Assembly: GCA_017883075.1 (NCBI GenBank)
Contig: JADGOI010000016.1
Coordinates: 1-33,932 of the forward strand
Source of the DNA: Acidimicrobiales bacterium
GTDB taxonomy: Bacteria > Actinomycetota > Acidimicrobiia > Acidimicrobiales > RAAP-2
Direction of reading: 5' to 3'
Length of the DNA stretch: 33,932 nt
Shown here piece by piece: positions 9,450 to 20,191 of the stretch (position 1 is its first letter; every line of letters starts with the position of its first letter). The position numbers were made by a program, and so were the translations under genes. Under the pieces are notes generated by a model. It made no database searches, was not told the DNA's origin, and saw only the letters and a program-made list of their open reading frames with translations.

Positions 9450-10627
9450 GTCCCAACCCCAACGGGTCCCGACGGTGGGCCAACCTGCTGACTATCGAAC
9501 CGGTCGGGGCCGAAAGACCCGATCACGTCGCTCACCCCCTTGCCGTCGAGCAGGGACACCACTGCGTCGGCGGTCACCGGCGCCAATAGGATGCCATTGC
9601 GGTAGTGCCCGGTAGCCATGAACAGCCCCTCCATGGACGTGCGCCCGATCAATGGGGCATTATCCGGAGACCCCGGTCGGAGACCGGTGGTTGTCTCGAT
9701 CAACTCGTACTCATCGATGGCCGGGATGACGGCCCGGGCATCCCGGAGTAGGTCGTGTACGGAACCGACCTGCACGGTGAGGTCGAACCCCTTCTCCTCC
9801 ATGGTGGCCCCGATCACCACTGTGCCGTCTTCACGCGGAACCAGATAGCAGCTTTTCCCGTGGACCAAACCCCGGACGATGCGGGTCAATACCGGAGTGC
9901 CCTTGGACGCCCGGACCCGGAGAGTGAGGCCCTTCACCGGCCGCACCGGCGGAATCACCTGGTGGGGGAGGCCACCCAGTCCTCCCGACCAGCAACCGGC
10001 GGCGACCACCACCGCGCCGGAGTCGAGCGTGCCGCCGTTGCGCAGTGTTACCCCGGTGACTCTTCCGTCCTTCGAGTTCACCGCGGAGACCTCGTCGATG
10101 ATCACGGTGACGCCCGATCGGTCGCTGGCAGCAAGCAAGGCGTCAACAATCAGCCGGTTGTCGACCTGGTGGTCGTCGGGGAATTCGGCTCCGCCGACGA
10201 CCCCGGGGGACAGGAGCGGTTCGAGTTCCCGGCACTCCCGGGATGAGAGCCTTCGGGGGGAAAGTCCCAGATCCGTCTGGAACGTGAGCACGTCGTCGAT
10301 GACACGGCGGTCAGAAGCATCCATTGCCGCCAACACCGTCCCCGAAGCGACATATCCGATGGCCCGGTTCGAAGCCTCCTCGAGATCCCGAGCGAATGCC
10401 GGCCACTGTCGGGCCGCGGCCACATTGAGGAGGGCCAGACGATCCTCGCCGAAATGAGCTTCTCCCACCGGGCCCAACATGCCGGCGGCGGCCCAGGTGG
10501 AACCGTGACCAGGAGTGGGATCAATCACCGCCACAGCCAAACCCGAACAAGCTGCGCGCCAGCCGATGGACAGACCGATTACCCCACCCCCGACCACGAC
10601 GGCGTCAAGAGGGTCGCGGGCTGACAT
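9446..10627 (-). CDS. thiO: Glycine oxidase
   Basis: 393 residues, a DAO-family flavoenzyme oxidising glycine to the imine needed for thiazole formation. The FAD-binding Rossmann motif VVVGGGVIGLSIGWRA is at residues 10-25, followed by STWAAAGMLGP, where ThiO contacts the flavin. The C-terminal DAO motif is GLRPGSPDNAPLIG, with HYRNGILLAPVTA. The operon position before thiS, thiG and thiD supports ThiO over other amino acid oxidases. Start ATG 10627 directly precedes the family N-terminus. The upstream region is shared with the divergent gltB, and I found no TPP-riboswitch consensus in it. Confidence 0.92.
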   Translation of the reverse strand: MSARDPLDAVVVGGGVIGLSIGWRAACSGLAVAVIDPTPGHGSTWAAAGMLGPVGEAHFGEDRLALLNVAAARQWPAFARDLEEASNRAIGYVASGTVLAAMDASDRRVIDDVLTFQTDLGLSPRRLSSRECRELEPLLSPGVVGGAEFPDDHQVDNRLIVDALLAASDRSGVTVIIDEVSAVNSKDGRVTGVTLRNGGTLDSGAVVVAAGCWSGGLGGLPHQVIPPVRPVKGLTLRVRASKGTPVLTRIVRGLVHGKSCYLVPREDGTVVIGATMEEKGFDLTVQVGSVHDLLRDARAVIPAIDEYELIETTTGLRPGSPDNAPLIGRTSMEGLFMATGHYRNGILLAPVTADAVVSLLDGKGVSDVIGSFGPDRFDSQQVGPPSGPVGVGT

Positions 10628-10831
10628 GTCCCCATGTTATGGGCGTTATCGCCCCTCCCATGGATGCGATGCCCAGCGCTACCGTCGTGTTGGGGTCGAG
10701 AAGCAGTTCATTTGTGGGGCATCTCCGATCTGACCGGATTGGGTCGCCCACCGTGTACGATGTCATGACCGCATATGGGCCAGCGTCGTCCCGAGCGAAG
10801 AGATTTCACCGTCCCTCAATGGAGCGACCCG
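10628..10831. promoter_or_regulatory. Divergent thiO/gltB upstream region
   Basis: 204 bases between the thi operon and gltB. TACGAT at 10756-10761 is a plausible plus-strand -10 element for gltB, but no good -35 is seen. The minus strand lacks the CTGAGA and the conserved GAACCTGA-type blocks of a TPP riboswitch. No other conserved element is recognised. Confidence 0.3.
10821..10824 (+). promoter_or_regulatory. Ribosome binding site setting the gltB start
   Basis: GGAG 7 nt before ATG 10832. The upstream in-frame ATG at 10775 has no such site, so 10832 is the preferred start. Confidence 0.65.
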
Positions 10832-13800
10832 ATGACGACCTTGCCCGGCGAGTTCGCCGACCACATTTCTCGTAGTTCTGGTACGCCCGTGGAAGCCTCG
10901 CGCCCTCGAGCGGCAACGCCCAGAGTCCCAGTCGGCGGTCTCTACGATCCGCGCTTCGAGCATGACGCCTGCGGTATCGCCCTGGTCGCCGACCTCCATG
11001 GTCGACCTACCCATGCCCTGGTCCGCCGGGCAATCACCGCCCTGGAACATCTCGCTCACCGAGGCGCCACCGGCAGCGAAGAAGACAGCGGGGACGGGGC
11101 CGGCATCCTGCTCCAGATCCCACACCAGTTCTATCGGGAAGTGGTCGAGTTCGATCTTCCTGACGGCGGGCGATATGCGACCGGCATCGCCTTCTTGTCC
11201 CGGGACCCCTCGGAGGCGGCGAAGGCCCGCACCGGCATCGAACAACTTGCCGAAGAGGAAGGCCTGGTGGTCCTGGGGTGGCGCGACGTTCCCTTCGACG
11301 ATCAGACCCTTGGTTCGGTGGCGCGGGGCGACATGCCTTCGTTACACCAGGTATTCGTGGCTGCAGGCCCCACGACGGTATTGAGCGGGGACGACCCGGC
11401 CCTGGCCCTCGATCGGGTGTCGTTCGTGCTCCGAAAGCGGGCGGAGCACCAAATTGCCGACTGCTACCTGGCATCCTTGTCGGCTCGGACCATCACCTAC
11501 AAAGGGATGCTCACCTCCCACCAGTTGGCCGAGTTCTACCCCGACCTGTCCGATCCACGGGTGGAGAGTGGGTTGGCGCTGGTGCACTCGCGTTTCTCCA
11601 CCAACACGTTCCCGTCATGGGCGCTGGCCCACCCCTACCGGTACCTGGCCCACAACGGCGAGATCAACACCCTGGCCGGGAACCGCAATTGGATGCGGGC
11701 CCGGGAGGCACTGTGTGCCACCGATCTCATCCCCGGCCTCGAACGCGCCTTCCCGATCCTCACCCCGGGGGCGAGCGACTCGGCCTCCTTTGACGAGGTG
11801 CTCGAGCTGCTCCATCTCGGAGGGAGGCCGCTGCATCATGCGGTGTTGATGATGATTCCCGAGGCGTGGGAGAACCATCGCACCATGGATCCGGCCCGAC
11901 GGGCCTTCTACAGGTACCACTCCTCGTTGATGGAGCCGTGGGACGGTCCAGCCTCGGTGGCATTCACCGATGGAACGATGATCGGCGCCGTGCTCGACAG
12001 GAACGGGCTCCGACCGGCTCGTTACTGGGTCACCGATGACGGTCTGGTGGTGCTGGCAAGCGAGGTCGGGGTACTCGACGTCCCGTCCTCCACGGTGGTC
12101 CGCAAGGGTCGGCTCCAACCGGGTCGGATGTTCCTGGTGGATACGGCGGCCGGAAGGATCATCGATGACGATGAGATCAAGTCGGCGCTTTCGGCCGAGC
12201 AGCCGTATGCCAACTGGCTCGAGGTCGGCCAAATCGATCTCGACGACCTACCGCCCAAGACCATGCTCACTCCGCAGCATGCCTCGGTCATCGGACGCCA
12301 GCGCGAGTTCGGATACACCAACGAGGAGCTCCGCCTCATCATCGGCCCCATGGCGAAAGCGGGTATCGAACCCATAGGATCGATGGGTCATGACGCGGCC
12401 ATTGCCGTGCTCTCCGAGCGGTCTCGACTGCTCTATGACTACTTCACCCAACTGTTCGCCCAGGTCACCAACCCGCCGCTCGATGCCATCCGCGAAGAGT
12501 TGGTCACCTCGCTGGCGTCCACGCTCGGACCGGAGTCGAACCTGCTCGACCCGACGGCGGCCTCGTGCCGGCAGATCGTGTTGCCGATGCCGGTCATCGA
12601 CAATGACGACTTGGCCAAGTTGCTCTACATCAACGAGGACGGTCAGACCCCGGGCTACCGTGCCTTCGCCGTGGACGGCCTCTTCGAGGTATCCCGAGGC
12701 GGCGAGGGGCTCAAGGACGCTATCGAGGGTGTGCGGTCCCAGGTCAGCGCGGCCATCGTCGAGGGGGCCGACATCATTGTGCTGTCCGACCGCAATTCGA
12801 CCGCCGAGTACGCCCCCATCCCGTCGCTGCTGCTGGTGTCTGCCGTCCACCATCACCTGGTGCGTGAGAAGACCCGCACCCAGGTCGGACTGGTGGTCGA
12901 GTCCGGGGATGCCCGTGAGGTCCATCACATGGCCCTCCTGAAGGGATTCGGGGCCGCCGCCATCAACCCGTACCTGGCCTTCGAGACCATCGACGACATG
13001 ATCGCCTCCGGCTTGTTGGCCGGGGTCACACCCCGCCAGGCGCAACGCAACTACATCAAGGCGGCATCAAAGGGAATCGTCAAGGTGATGTCGAAGATGG
13101 GCATCTCGACAGTGGCGTCGTATACGGGCGCGCAGGCGTTCGAGGCGGTGGGACTGGCCCACGATGTCATCGACGAGTACTTCACCGGGACGGTGTCCCG
13201 GATCGGTGGAGTGGGCCTCGATGTCATTGCGGAGGAAGTGGCGGCCCGGCATCGCACGGTGCATATGGCCCAACCCACCGAGTTGGCTCACCGGGACCGT
13301 GAGGGCGGCGGGGAATACCAGTGGCGCCGCGAGGGCGAAGTCCATCTCTTCAACCCGAAGACCGTGTTCAAACTGCAGCATGCCACCCGCTCGAAACGGT
13401 ACGAGGTCTTCAAGGAGTACACCAAGGCGGTCGATGATCAGTCGACCGAGCTCGCCACCCTGCGCGGGCTCCTTCGGTTGAAGGCAGGCGGGGAAGGCGG
13501 GAGAACAGCCATCCCCATCGAGGAGGTGGAGCCGATCTCGGCCATCCTGGCCCGATTCTCCACCGGCGCCATGTCCTACGGATCGATTTCCGCCGAGGCT
13601 CACGAGACACTGGCCATCGCCATGAACCGACTGGGCGGCAGGTCCAATACCGGTGAAGGCGGAGAGGATGCTGACCGCTTCACCGCTGATGCCAACGGGG
13701 ATCTACGGCGAAGCGCCATCAAGCAGGTGGCCTCGGGTCGATTCGGCGTGACCTCCGAGTACCTGGTCAACGCTGACGACATCCAGATCAAGATCGCCCA

Positions 13801-15472
13801 GGGAGCCAAGCCAGGGGAGGGAGGCCAACTCCCCGGGCACAAGGTCTACCCATGGATCGCCAAGACCCGGTTTTCGACCCCGGGTGTGGGGCTCATCTCT
13901 CCACCCCCTCACCATGACATCTACTCCATCGAGGACATTGCCCAACTCATCCACGATCTGAAGTCTGCAAATCCGCGGGCCCGCATCCACGTGAAACTGG
14001 TGGCCGAGGTGGGCGTGGGTACGGTGGCGGCCGGGGTGGCGAAAGCGCACTCCGACGTGGTGTTGATCTCGGGCCACGACGGAGGTACCGGAGCGACTCC
14101 GCTCACGTCACAGAAGCATGCCGGAATCCCGTGGGAGCTCGGCTTGGCTGAGACCCAGCAGACCCTATTGGCCAACGGCCTTCGTGATCGCATCGTGGTG
14201 CAGGTGGATGGTCAGATGAAGACCGGCAGGGACGTCATTGTCGGGGCTCTCCTCGGCGCTGAGGAGTTTGGATTCGCCACCGCCCCATTGGTGGTTTCCG
14301 GCTGCATCATGATGCGGGTCTGCCACCTCGATACCTGCCCGGTGGGCATCGCTACCCAAAACCCCGAGTTGCGAAAGCGGTTCACCGGAACCCCCGAGTT
14401 CGTGGAGACCTTCTTCGAGTACATCGCCGAAGAGGTGCGGGAGTACCTGGCCGCGCTCGGCCTGCGCTCAATCGAGGAGGCCATCGGCCGAGTCGATCTG
14501 CTCGATACTGCCGATGCCATCACCCATTGGAAGGCGGCGGGGTTGGATCTGACGCCTGTTCTGATGGAACCGGAACTGCCCGAAGGCGCGGTGCGCCATT
14601 GCACCCAGAAACAGGATCACGGACTCGATCGGGCCCTCGATCATTCCTTTATGGAGGCATGCCGGTCAGCCATCGAGAGTGGTACGCCGGTGACTGCGGA
14701 CCTGGTGGTGACCAACGTGGATCGAACTGTCGGGACATTGCTCGGGTACGAGATCACTCGTCGGCACGGTGGCACTGGACTGCCTGACGGCACCATTGAC
14801 CTGACCTTTCGCGGTTCGGCCGGGCAGAGTTTCGGGGCGTTTGTACCCAGGGGTGTCACTATGCGCTTGTTCGGCGACGCCAACGATTACCTGGGCAAGG
14901 GACTTTCGGGTGGGCGTATCATCGTGCGGCCTCCGGAGGACTCACCCTTCCCCGCCGAGGAAAATATCGTGGCCGGGAATGTGATTCTCTATGGCGCCAC
15001 CGCCGGAGAGGTTTTCCTCCGTGGGCAGGTGGGCGAGCGCTTTTGCGTGCGCAATTCGGGAGCCATCGCCGTGGTGGAAGGTGTCGGTGACCACGGTTGT
15101 GAGTACATGACGGGTGGGCGGGTGGTGGTTCTCGGTCCCACCGGACGAAATTTCGGTGCCGGCATGTCGGGCGGGGTGGCCTTCGTCTACGACACATCCG
15201 ATGAGCTGGGGCGGCAGTACAACCCGGACATGGTTGATCTCGAGCCGGTGTCCGCCGATGATCGAACCTGGCTGAAGGACAGGATCACCATGCACGTCGG
15301 CGAGACAGGGTCGGAGGTGGCTCGCGCCATTCTGGCTGATTGGATGAGCAACTCTGAGCAGTTCGTCAAGGTGATGCCGAGGGACTACCGCCGGGTGCTC
15401 GAGGCAACGGAGAAGGCGGTGGCCGAGGGTCGCTCGATAGACGAAGCGGTGATGGAGGTATCCCGTGGGTGA
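10832..15472 (+). CDS. gltB: Glutamate synthase large (alpha) subunit
   Basis: 1546 residues. It converts 2-oxoglutarate and glutamine to two glutamates, with GltD feeding electrons from NADPH. The first 46 residues resemble the propeptide removed to expose the Ntn glutaminase nucleophile Cys47 in [12 protein letters not shown]. The class-II amidotransferase domain follows ([31 protein letters not shown]), then the central domain, then the FMN/synthase barrel ([34 protein letters not shown]). The 3Fe-4S ligands are Cys1158, Cys1164 and Cys1169 ([12 protein letters not shown]). The C-terminal GXGXG beta-helix includes [11 protein letters not shown] and [11 protein letters not shown]. Length matches bacterial GltB. 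The stop overlaps the gltD GTG start. Confidence 0.97.
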   Translation: MTTLPGEFADHISRSSGTPVEASRPRAATPRVPVGGLYDPRFEHDACGIALVADLHGRPTHALVRRAITALEHLAHRGATGSEEDSGDGAGILLQIPHQFYREVVEFDLPDGGRYATGIAFLSRDPSEAAKARTGIEQLAEEEGLVVLGWRDVPFDDQTLGSVARGDMPSLHQVFVAAGPTTVLSGDDPALALDRVSFVLRKRAEHQIADCYLASLSARTITYKGMLTSHQLAEFYPDLSDPRVESGLALVHSRFSTNTFPSWALAHPYRYLAHNGEINTLAGNRNWMRAREALCATDLIPGLERAFPILTPGASDSASFDEVLELLHLGGRPLHHAVLMMIPEAWENHRTMDPARRAFYRYHSSLMEPWDGPASVAFTDGTMIGAVLDRNGLRPARYWVTDDGLVVLASEVGVLDVPSSTVVRKGRLQPGRMFLVDTAAGRIIDDDEIKSALSAEQPYANWLEVGQIDLDDLPPKTMLTPQHASVIGRQREFGYTNEELRLIIGPMAKAGIEPIGSMGHDAAIAVLSERSRLLYDYFTQLFAQVTNPPLDAIREELVTSLASTLGPESNLLDPTAASCRQIVLPMPVIDNDDLAKLLYINEDGQTPGYRAFAVDGLFEVSRGGEGLKDAIEGVRSQVSAAIVEGADIIVLSDRNSTAEYAPIPSLLLVSAVHHHLVREKTRTQVGLVVESGDAREVHHMALLKGFGAAAINPYLAFETIDDMIASGLLAGVTPRQAQRNYIKAASKGIVKVMSKMGISTVASYTGAQAFEAVGLAHDVIDEYFTGTVSRIGGVGLDVIAEEVAARHRTVHMAQPTELAHRDREGGGEYQWRREGEVHLFNPKTVFKLQHATRSKRYEVFKEYTKAVDDQSTELATLRGLLRLKAGGEGGRTAIPIEEVEPISAILARFSTGAMSYGSISAEAHETLAIAMNRLGGRSNTGEGGEDADRFTADANGDLRRSAIKQVASGRFGVTSEYLVNADDIQIKIAQGAKPGEGGQLPGHKVYPWIAKTRFSTPGVGLISPPPHHDIYSIEDIAQLIHDLKSANPRARIHVKLVAEVGVGTVAAGVAKAHSDVVLISGHDGGTGATPLTSQKHAGIPWELGLAETQQTLLANGLRDRIVVQVDGQMKTGRDVIVGALLGAEEFGFATAPLVVSGCIMMRVCHLDTCPVGIATQNPELRKRFTGTPEFVETFFEYIAEEVREYLAALGLRSIEEAIGRVDLLDTADAITHWKAAGLDLTPVLMEPELPEGAVRHCTQKQDHGLDRALDHSFMEACRSAIESGTPVTADLVVTNVDRTVGTLLGYEITRRHGGTGLPDGTIDLTFRGSAGQSFGAFVPRGVTMRLFGDANDYLGKGLSGGRIIVRPPEDSPFPAEENIVAGNVILYGATAGEVFLRGQVGERFCVRNSGAIAVVEGVGDHGCEYMTGGRVVVLGPTGRNFGAGMSGGVAFVYDTSDELGRQYNPDMVDLEPVSADDRTWLKDRITMHVGETGSEVARAILADWMSNSEQFVKVMPRDYRRVLEATEKAVAEGRSIDEAVMEVSRG
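15454..15459 (+). promoter_or_regulatory. Strong ribosome binding site for gltD inside gltB
   Basis: GGAGGT lies 5 nt before the GTG at 15465 and within the last gltB codons. It supports the GTG start and coupled translation of the two subunits. Confidence 0.75.
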
Positions 15473-16973
15473 TGTCACCGGATTCTTGAAGTTCGACCGG
15501 GAGTTGCCAAACCGCCGCCCGGTGAACGTGAGGTTGCGCGACTGGAAAGAGGTCTATGAGCCGTTTCCGGTCGAAGATGCGCAACACCAGGGAGCCCGGT
15601 GCATGGACTGTGGGATTCCCTTTTGCCACGAGGGCTGCCCGCTTGGGAACCTGATTCCCGAGTGGAACGACCTGGTCTTTCGGGGCGACTGGTCGGAGGC
15701 GATGCAGCGGCTGCACGCCACCAACAACTTTCCCGACTTCACCGGACGTCTGTGCCCGGCCCCGTGTGAAGGATCGTGCGTGCTCGGGATCAACGCCGAT
15801 CCGGTGGCCATCGAGCGGATCGAGTACGAGATTGCCGAGCGGGCATGGTCGGAAGGTTGGGTGAAGCCGGTCCATGCCGTGACCGCCACCGGAAAACGGG
15901 TGGCCATTGTCGGATCCGGACCTTCGGGGATGGCGGCCGCGCAGCAGTTGGCCCGGGCCGGTCACGATGTGGTGGTATTCGAACGGGCAGAGAAGCCCGG
16001 CGGGCTGCTCCGATACGGGATCCCGGAGTTCAAGATGGAAAAGGCGGTCTTGGACCGCCGGCTGGACCAGTTGAAGGCCGAGGGTGTGGAGTTCCGGTGC
16101 GGGATCTCGGTCGGCCAACCGGCCCGCGAGGTATCCGGGGCGGCCGCCGCCAACGCCTCGGTGGTCAGCGCCCAGTCATTGGTGGATGAATTCGACGCGG
16201 TGGTGCTGGCCGGGGGAGCGACGCTGCCCCGCGACCTGCCGGTCCCGGGTCGTGAGCTCGCGGGTATTCACCGGGCTATGGAGTATCTGAAGCCGTCGAA
16301 CATGGTCCAGGAGGGATTGCTGGACGTCTCACCGATCTCCGCCGCAAACAAACATGTGGTCATCATCGGCGGTGGGGATACCGGGGCCGACTGCTTGGGC
16401 ACCGTTCATCGGCAGGGTGCTTTGGCGGTGCACCAGCTCGAGATCATGCCCGAGCCCCCGAGGAACAGGGTCGGGAACAATCCGTGGCCGACCTGGCCCC
16501 TCATTCTTCGGACCTCGGCTGCCCACGAGGAGGGTGGTGAACGCCTGTTCGCAGTGACCACCGTGGAGTGCCTCTCCGATGAGAATGGAAATGTCCGGGC
16601 GCTTCGGGGTGAAGAGGTGGAGCTGGCCTACAACGAGCAGGGACATCCGGCATTCGAACCCGTCCCCGCCTCGGGCTTCGAACTTCCTTGCGAACTGGTG
16701 CTGTTGGCCATGGGATTCCTGGGGCCGGAGAAGGGCGGCATGATTGCCGATCTGGGAATTGAGTTGAACTCCCGCGGCAACGTGGTCGCTGATGCATCGT
16801 GGTCGACCAACGTCGAAGGGGTCTTCGTGTGCGGTGACATGACCCGGGGGCAGAGCCTCATCGTGTGGGCCATCGCCGAAGGGCGTTCAGCCGCCTCGGC
16901 GGTGGATCGATACCTGATGGGGCAGACATCCTTGCCGGCTCCGATCATTCCCGGACAGCTGGCTCTCAGGTAG
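15465..16973 (+). CDS. gltD: Glutamate synthase small (beta) subunit
   Basis: 502 residues. It carries the NADPH-oxidising FAD domain and two low-potential 4Fe-4S clusters that supply GltB. N-terminal cysteines are in the expected patterns: C46, C49, C54 and C58 ([13 protein letters not shown]), then C97, C101 and C105 (CPAPCEGSC). The FAD motif [14 protein letters not shown] is at about residues 145-158 and the NADPH motif [13 protein letters not shown] at 297-309. The C-terminal [21 protein letters not shown] closes the FAD site. It starts with GTG and overlaps gltB by 8 bp, forming a two-gene operon. The same fold occurs in other reductases, but pairing with gltB fixes the role. Confidence 0.97.
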   Translation: MGDVTGFLKFDRELPNRRPVNVRLRDWKEVYEPFPVEDAQHQGARCMDCGIPFCHEGCPLGNLIPEWNDLVFRGDWSEAMQRLHATNNFPDFTGRLCPAPCEGSCVLGINADPVAIERIEYEIAERAWSEGWVKPVHAVTATGKRVAIVGSGPSGMAAAQQLARAGHDVVVFERAEKPGGLLRYGIPEFKMEKAVLDRRLDQLKAEGVEFRCGISVGQPAREVSGAAAANASVVSAQSLVDEFDAVVLAGGATLPRDLPVPGRELAGIHRAMEYLKPSNMVQEGLLDVSPISAANKHVVIIGGGDTGADCLGTVHRQGALAVHQLEIMPEPPRNRVGNNPWPTWPLILRTSAAHEEGGERLFAVTTVECLSDENGNVRALRGEEVELAYNEQGHPAFEPVPASGFELPCELVLLAMGFLGPEKGGMIADLGIELNSRGNVVADASWSTNVEGVFVCGDMTRGQSLIVWAIAEGRSAASAVDRYLMGQTSLPAPIIPGQLALR

Positions 16974-17069
16974 TCGAGCCGGAATGGCCGGCGGACACTC
17001 GACCCACTCACCGAGTCGGAGAATCTCGAGCATCACCGGAGTGCTGCCGTCCTGATCCCGATCCCGGGC
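16974..17069. other. Convergent spacer between gltD and the NlpC/P60 gene
   Basis: 96 bases between two converging genes. Only weak stems are seen (GCCGG/CCGGC with a 5-nt loop near 16979, ACTCG/CGAGT near 17004). A bidirectional terminator is expected here but is not clear in the sequence. Confidence 0.3.
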
Positions 17070-18023
17070 CTAACCGTTCGGGCGGGTGGCCCCCGCGAAA
17101 CCTGACCAGTTGGCATTGTCGAAACGGACCAGCGCCCCGGTGTGGGGTGCGTCGATCATCTCGCCCCCTCCGACATAGAGACCCACGTGGTCGATCGCCG
17201 AGGCTCCGTCACCGAAGAAGATGAGGTCTCCGGGCGTTACCGGCGTGCCACCCGAAACGGATGGTCCGGCGTCGAACTGATCTTGAGCCACCCTGGGAAG
17301 CCTGATCCCGGCATGTTCATACGCTGCCCTGGTGAGCCCTGAGCAATCGAAACCTCCAGACCCGGTGCCACCCCAGAGGTAGGGAGTATTGAGCTGCTGG
17401 GCCGCGAAGGACAGGGCGGTCACCACCGTGCCGGTTGTCTGGGGTGCCTCGCCGAATGCCAGAGCCAGGGTGAGCACGGTGTCCACGTAGATGCTCGAAT
17501 GGTTGTAGTCGGTGATCGCGACACTGAGGGTGGCCGGCGATCCGGCCCCGTTTGCACATAGCAGAGCCGCTGCTGTGTACACCGCGTCAGTCCGGTCATA
17601 AGGGGATGCCGGCTGTGCTCCGCCTGGTCCGACAATTGCATAGGCGGCGAAGGTGGCCGGTTCGAACTGCATGGATCCTTCGGCACCGGCGCTGTTGGAC
17701 CCCGACCGGACGCCGGGAGCGGTCGATTGACCACTGTCTGATTCGACGGTTCCGATGGCGGCCAGTACGGACCATGACAGACCAGGACAGGTCCCGGCGG
17801 CCTGCCGGTAAAGAGGGAGCCAGTCAGGGGGGATGGCCGGTCCCGGGTCGGTACCGCCTGAACCCGGGCTTCCGCCTGCGGTCGCCACTGCGGGTGATGC
17901 GCCCGAATCGGCGGAACCCTGTACGGAAGTTGAACCTTGGCCCATCACCACCGTGACCACCAGGACCATTCCCGCCACCACGGCAGCCAGGAGCGCACCC
18001 ATGGCCATCAGTGCCTTACCCAT
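17070..18023 (-). CDS. Membrane-anchored cell-wall hydrolase with SLT-like and NlpC/P60 domains
   Basis: About 317 residues from ATG 18023, which has GAGG 8 nt upstream; the frame extends to 18146 but that part is low-complexity and has no ribosome site. An N-terminal transmembrane helix (LLAAVVAGMVLVVTVV) is followed by a Gly/Ser/Pro linker and a lysozyme-like transglycosylase domain with the likely catalytic Glu in LAAIGTVESDSG and the motif EGSMQFEPATFAAYA. The C-terminal NlpC/P60 peptidase domain has Cys in GGFDCSGLTRAAY, His in DHVGLYVGGG and a further His in DAPHTGAL. Together these would cut both glycan strands and stem peptides of peptidoglycan outside the membrane. Similar two-domain enzymes serve in cell separation and, in conjugative elements, in wall penetration; no conjugation genes are nearby. 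Confidence 0.85.
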   Translation of the reverse strand: MGKALMAMGALLAAVVAGMVLVVTVVMGQGSTSVQGSADSGASPAVATAGGSPGSGGTDPGPAIPPDWLPLYRQAAGTCPGLSWSVLAAIGTVESDSGQSTAPGVRSGSNSAGAEGSMQFEPATFAAYAIVGPGGAQPASPYDRTDAVYTAAALLCANGAGSPATLSVAITDYNHSSIYVDTVLTLALAFGEAPQTTGTVVTALSFAAQQLNTPYLWGGTGSGGFDCSGLTRAAYEHAGIRLPRVAQDQFDAGPSVSGGTPVTPGDLIFFGDGASAIDHVGLYVGGGEMIDAPHTGALVRFDNANWSGFAGATRPNG

Positions 18024-18302
18024 CCCTGAATCCTCAGTGCCGCTTGCCGTATCAGAGTGAGTTGCCGGGCTCAGAGGGTCAGTGCGACTGCCGAAACGAT
18101 TGGATGGCGGCTCCCGAATCGAGCCGGTGGGACGGTCGGAGTACACACCGCAGCTCAGAGAAGTAGAACATCGATTGCAGTATCAATCAAGGGCCGCACA
18201 GGGGAATCATCCGGTGGGCCATCTGGCCGCTCCGACCGCAGGGCGCCAGGGTCGGTAGGCTCAATCCCGAGGTTTCGGATCACAACCAGAGGAGGACCAA
18301 CC
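18024..18302. other. Divergent upstream region of the wall hydrolase and acyl-CoA ligase genes
   Basis: 279 bases without a supported gene. TAGGCT near 18256 could be a plus-strand -10 element for the ligase, but no -35 is convincing. An ATTGCAGTATCAAT segment near 18173 is a local AT-rich spot. Nothing else recognised. Confidence 0.3.
18291..18295 (+). promoter_or_regulatory. Ribosome binding site setting the acyl-CoA ligase start
   Basis: GGAGG lies 7 nt before the GTG at 18303, the point where similarity to the ligase family begins. The longer open frame from 18057 has no such support. Confidence 0.8.
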
Positions 18303-19946
18303 GTGCTCAGCACCATGCAGGATGCCCCGTTGCTCGTGAGTGGCATTCTTCGTCACGGACAGCAGGTCTATGGGGACAGTGTGGTGGTGACAATCACCGG
18401 GCCGGACGGCGAAGCTTCCGAGGCCTCGTTCGTTGAAGTGGCTGAGCGGTCAGAGCGTCTTGCCGCGGCATTATCCCGGCTGGGGATCGGCGACAGCGAC
18501 CGGGTGGGTACGTTCCTTTGGAACAACCAGACCCATCTCGAGGCCTACCTGGGCATCCCGGCCATGGGAGCCGTGATGCACACCTTGAACATCCGGCTCT
18601 TTCCCGAACAACTGGCCTATGTCGTCAATCACGCGGCGGACAAGGCGATCATCGTCGACGCCTCGTTGGTTCCCCTGATCGCACGGGTACGGGACCAGCT
18701 CACCACCGTCAAGCACTTCATAGTGGTCGGCGTGGGTGACCGGGATGCGTTGGGGAACACCCTCGATTATGACGAGCTACTGGCGGCGGAACAGCCGGGG
18801 TTCCAATGGCCGGAACTGGATGAACGTCAAGCTGCCGCCATGTGTTACACCTCGGGCACCACCGGGAATCCGAAAGGCGTCGCCTATAGTCATCGGTCCA
18901 CCTACCTGCATTCCATGGCGATCACCTCTGCATCGTCATTGGGCATCAATGAACATGATCGTGTCCTCTCCATCGTTCCGATGTTCCACGCCAATGCCTG
19001 GGGCACCCCGTATGGAGCGTTCATGACAGGCGCCGACATGGTGATGCCACAGCAGTACCTTCAGGCCGGTCCCCTGGCCGCCATGATCGCTGTCCATCGA
19101 CCCACACTGTCAGCGGGTGTCCCCACCATCTGGAATGACCTGTTGCGGTACTCCGATTCCAATCCGGTGGATCTGTCGTCGCTGCGGGCGGTCACGGTCG
19201 GCGGCGCCGCTGTTCCGCGCCATCTCATCGAGCGCTTCGAGGAACAGTTCGGGATCGAAATGATCCAGGGTTGGGGTATGACCGAGACCAGCCCTTTGTG
19301 TGCCCTTGCCTTTCCGCCCCGGGGCACACCGCCCGAGGAGGAGATGGATTGGAGGGCGAAGACCGGTCGGATCGTCCCCGGGGTCGAGATCCGCATCTGC
19401 GCAGAGGACGGCACGGTGCTACCCCGTGATGGTGAGACGGTTGGAGAGTTCGAGGTCCGGGGTCCGTGGGTCACCGCCTCGTACTACGGGGAGCCGAGCC
19501 CCGAGCGCTTCCACGACGGGTGGCTCCGTACCGGCGATGTCGGTTGGTTGGACCAGAAGGGCTTTATGCAGATCAGCGACCGCACCAAGGACGTCATCAA
19601 GTCCGGTGGGGAGTGGATCTCTTCGGTGGAACTGGAGAACGAAGTCATGGCCCATCCCGGAGTGTTCGAGGCGGCAGTCGTCGCCGTCCCCGACCCGAAA
19701 TGGAGTGAGCGTCCGCTGGTGGCAGTGGTTCGAGGCGAAGGCTCGACGGTCACCGCCGATGACCTGGTGGCCCATCTCCAGGGTCGGGTGTCACGCTGGT
19801 GGGTGCCCGAACGTTGGGTGTTCCTCGATGAACTTCCCAAGACAAGCGTGGGGAAGTTCGACAAGAAGGTGATTCGGGCGCAAAATGCCGACGGGAATCT
19901 CGTCATCGTCGAAGTCGGCGTTCCGTCAGCCGCCCCGGGAGAATGA
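18303..19946 (+). CDS. Fatty-acyl-CoA ligase (AMP-forming, AlkK/FadD-like)
   Basis: 547 residues from a GTG start. It belongs to the ANL adenylating superfamily: the P-loop YTSGTTGNPKG is at residues 182-192, followed by SIVPMFHANAWG (acyl pocket), GWGMTETSPL (adenine/acyl region), DGWLRTGDVGWLD (ribose binding) and the C-terminal catalytic Lys in PKTSVGKFDKKVIR. The enzyme makes acyl-AMP and then acyl-CoA in the cytoplasm. Sequence style is closest to medium/long-chain ligases such as AlkK or the DmdB type; chain length and substrate cannot be read from the sequence. It is translationally coupled (ATGA) to a small downstream gene. Confidence 0.93.
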   Translation: MLSTMQDAPLLVSGILRHGQQVYGDSVVVTITGPDGEASEASFVEVAERSERLAAALSRLGIGDSDRVGTFLWNNQTHLEAYLGIPAMGAVMHTLNIRLFPEQLAYVVNHAADKAIIVDASLVPLIARVRDQLTTVKHFIVVGVGDRDALGNTLDYDELLAAEQPGFQWPELDERQAAAMCYTSGTTGNPKGVAYSHRSTYLHSMAITSASSLGINEHDRVLSIVPMFHANAWGTPYGAFMTGADMVMPQQYLQAGPLAAMIAVHRPTLSAGVPTIWNDLLRYSDSNPVDLSSLRAVTVGGAAVPRHLIERFEEQFGIEMIQGWGMTETSPLCALAFPPRGTPPEEEMDWRAKTGRIVPGVEIRICAEDGTVLPRDGETVGEFEVRGPWVTASYYGEPSPERFHDGWLRTGDVGWLDQKGFMQISDRTKDVIKSGGEWISSVELENEVMAHPGVFEAAVVAVPDPKWSERPLVAVVRGEGSTVTADDLVAHLQGRVSRWWVPERWVFLDELPKTSVGKFDKKVIRAQNADGNLVIVEVGVPSAAPGE

Positions 19947-20191
19947 GCGACGACACCGAGACAATCGCCGGTCAATTGGTGGCGATCTCGGATAGGTTGG
20001 CTGATCTGGCCCTGGCCCGCCTGCGGGTCGCCTCGGAGTCGGTGCGAGCCGGGGAAGCACCGGACCCGGTGTTGGTGGCGGAGGAAAGACGAATCACCCG
20101 GGCCCGTCGAGCCGTGGAAAAGGCGGCCCAACTGCTGGGCGGACCTTCTGTGGCTGCCGCGTCGGGATCGGCTTCGATCGACGGCCCGTAA
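19943..20191 (+). CDS. Small helical protein of unknown function coupled to the acyl-CoA ligase
   Basis: 82 residues; no family recognised. Its ATG overlaps the ligase stop by 4 bp. The first 65 residues have no helix breakers apart from one GEAPDP turn and show a heptad-like spacing of Leu, Ile and Val with many Arg and Glu, suggesting a helical hairpin or coiled coil (IAGQLVAISDRLADLALARL, then EERRITRARRAVEKAAQLL). The C-terminus is Ala/Ser-rich. The opposite strand is also open here (a 144-residue frame), but coupling to the ligase and the protein-like composition favour this gene. A regulatory or scaffolding partner of the ligase is speculation. Confidence 0.6.
   Translation: MSDDTETIAGQLVAISDRLADLALARLRVASESVRAGEAPDPVLVAEERRITRARRAVEKAAQLLGGPSVAAASGSASIDGP

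Noticed and set aside
10628-10831. Possible TPP riboswitch before thiO
   Set aside because: Neither strand shows the CTGAGA box or the conserved second block expected of a THI element.
18057-18302. N-terminal extension of the acyl-CoA ligase frame
   Set aside because: A GGAGG at ideal spacing marks GTG 18303, where family similarity begins; the extension lies in the divergent upstream region.
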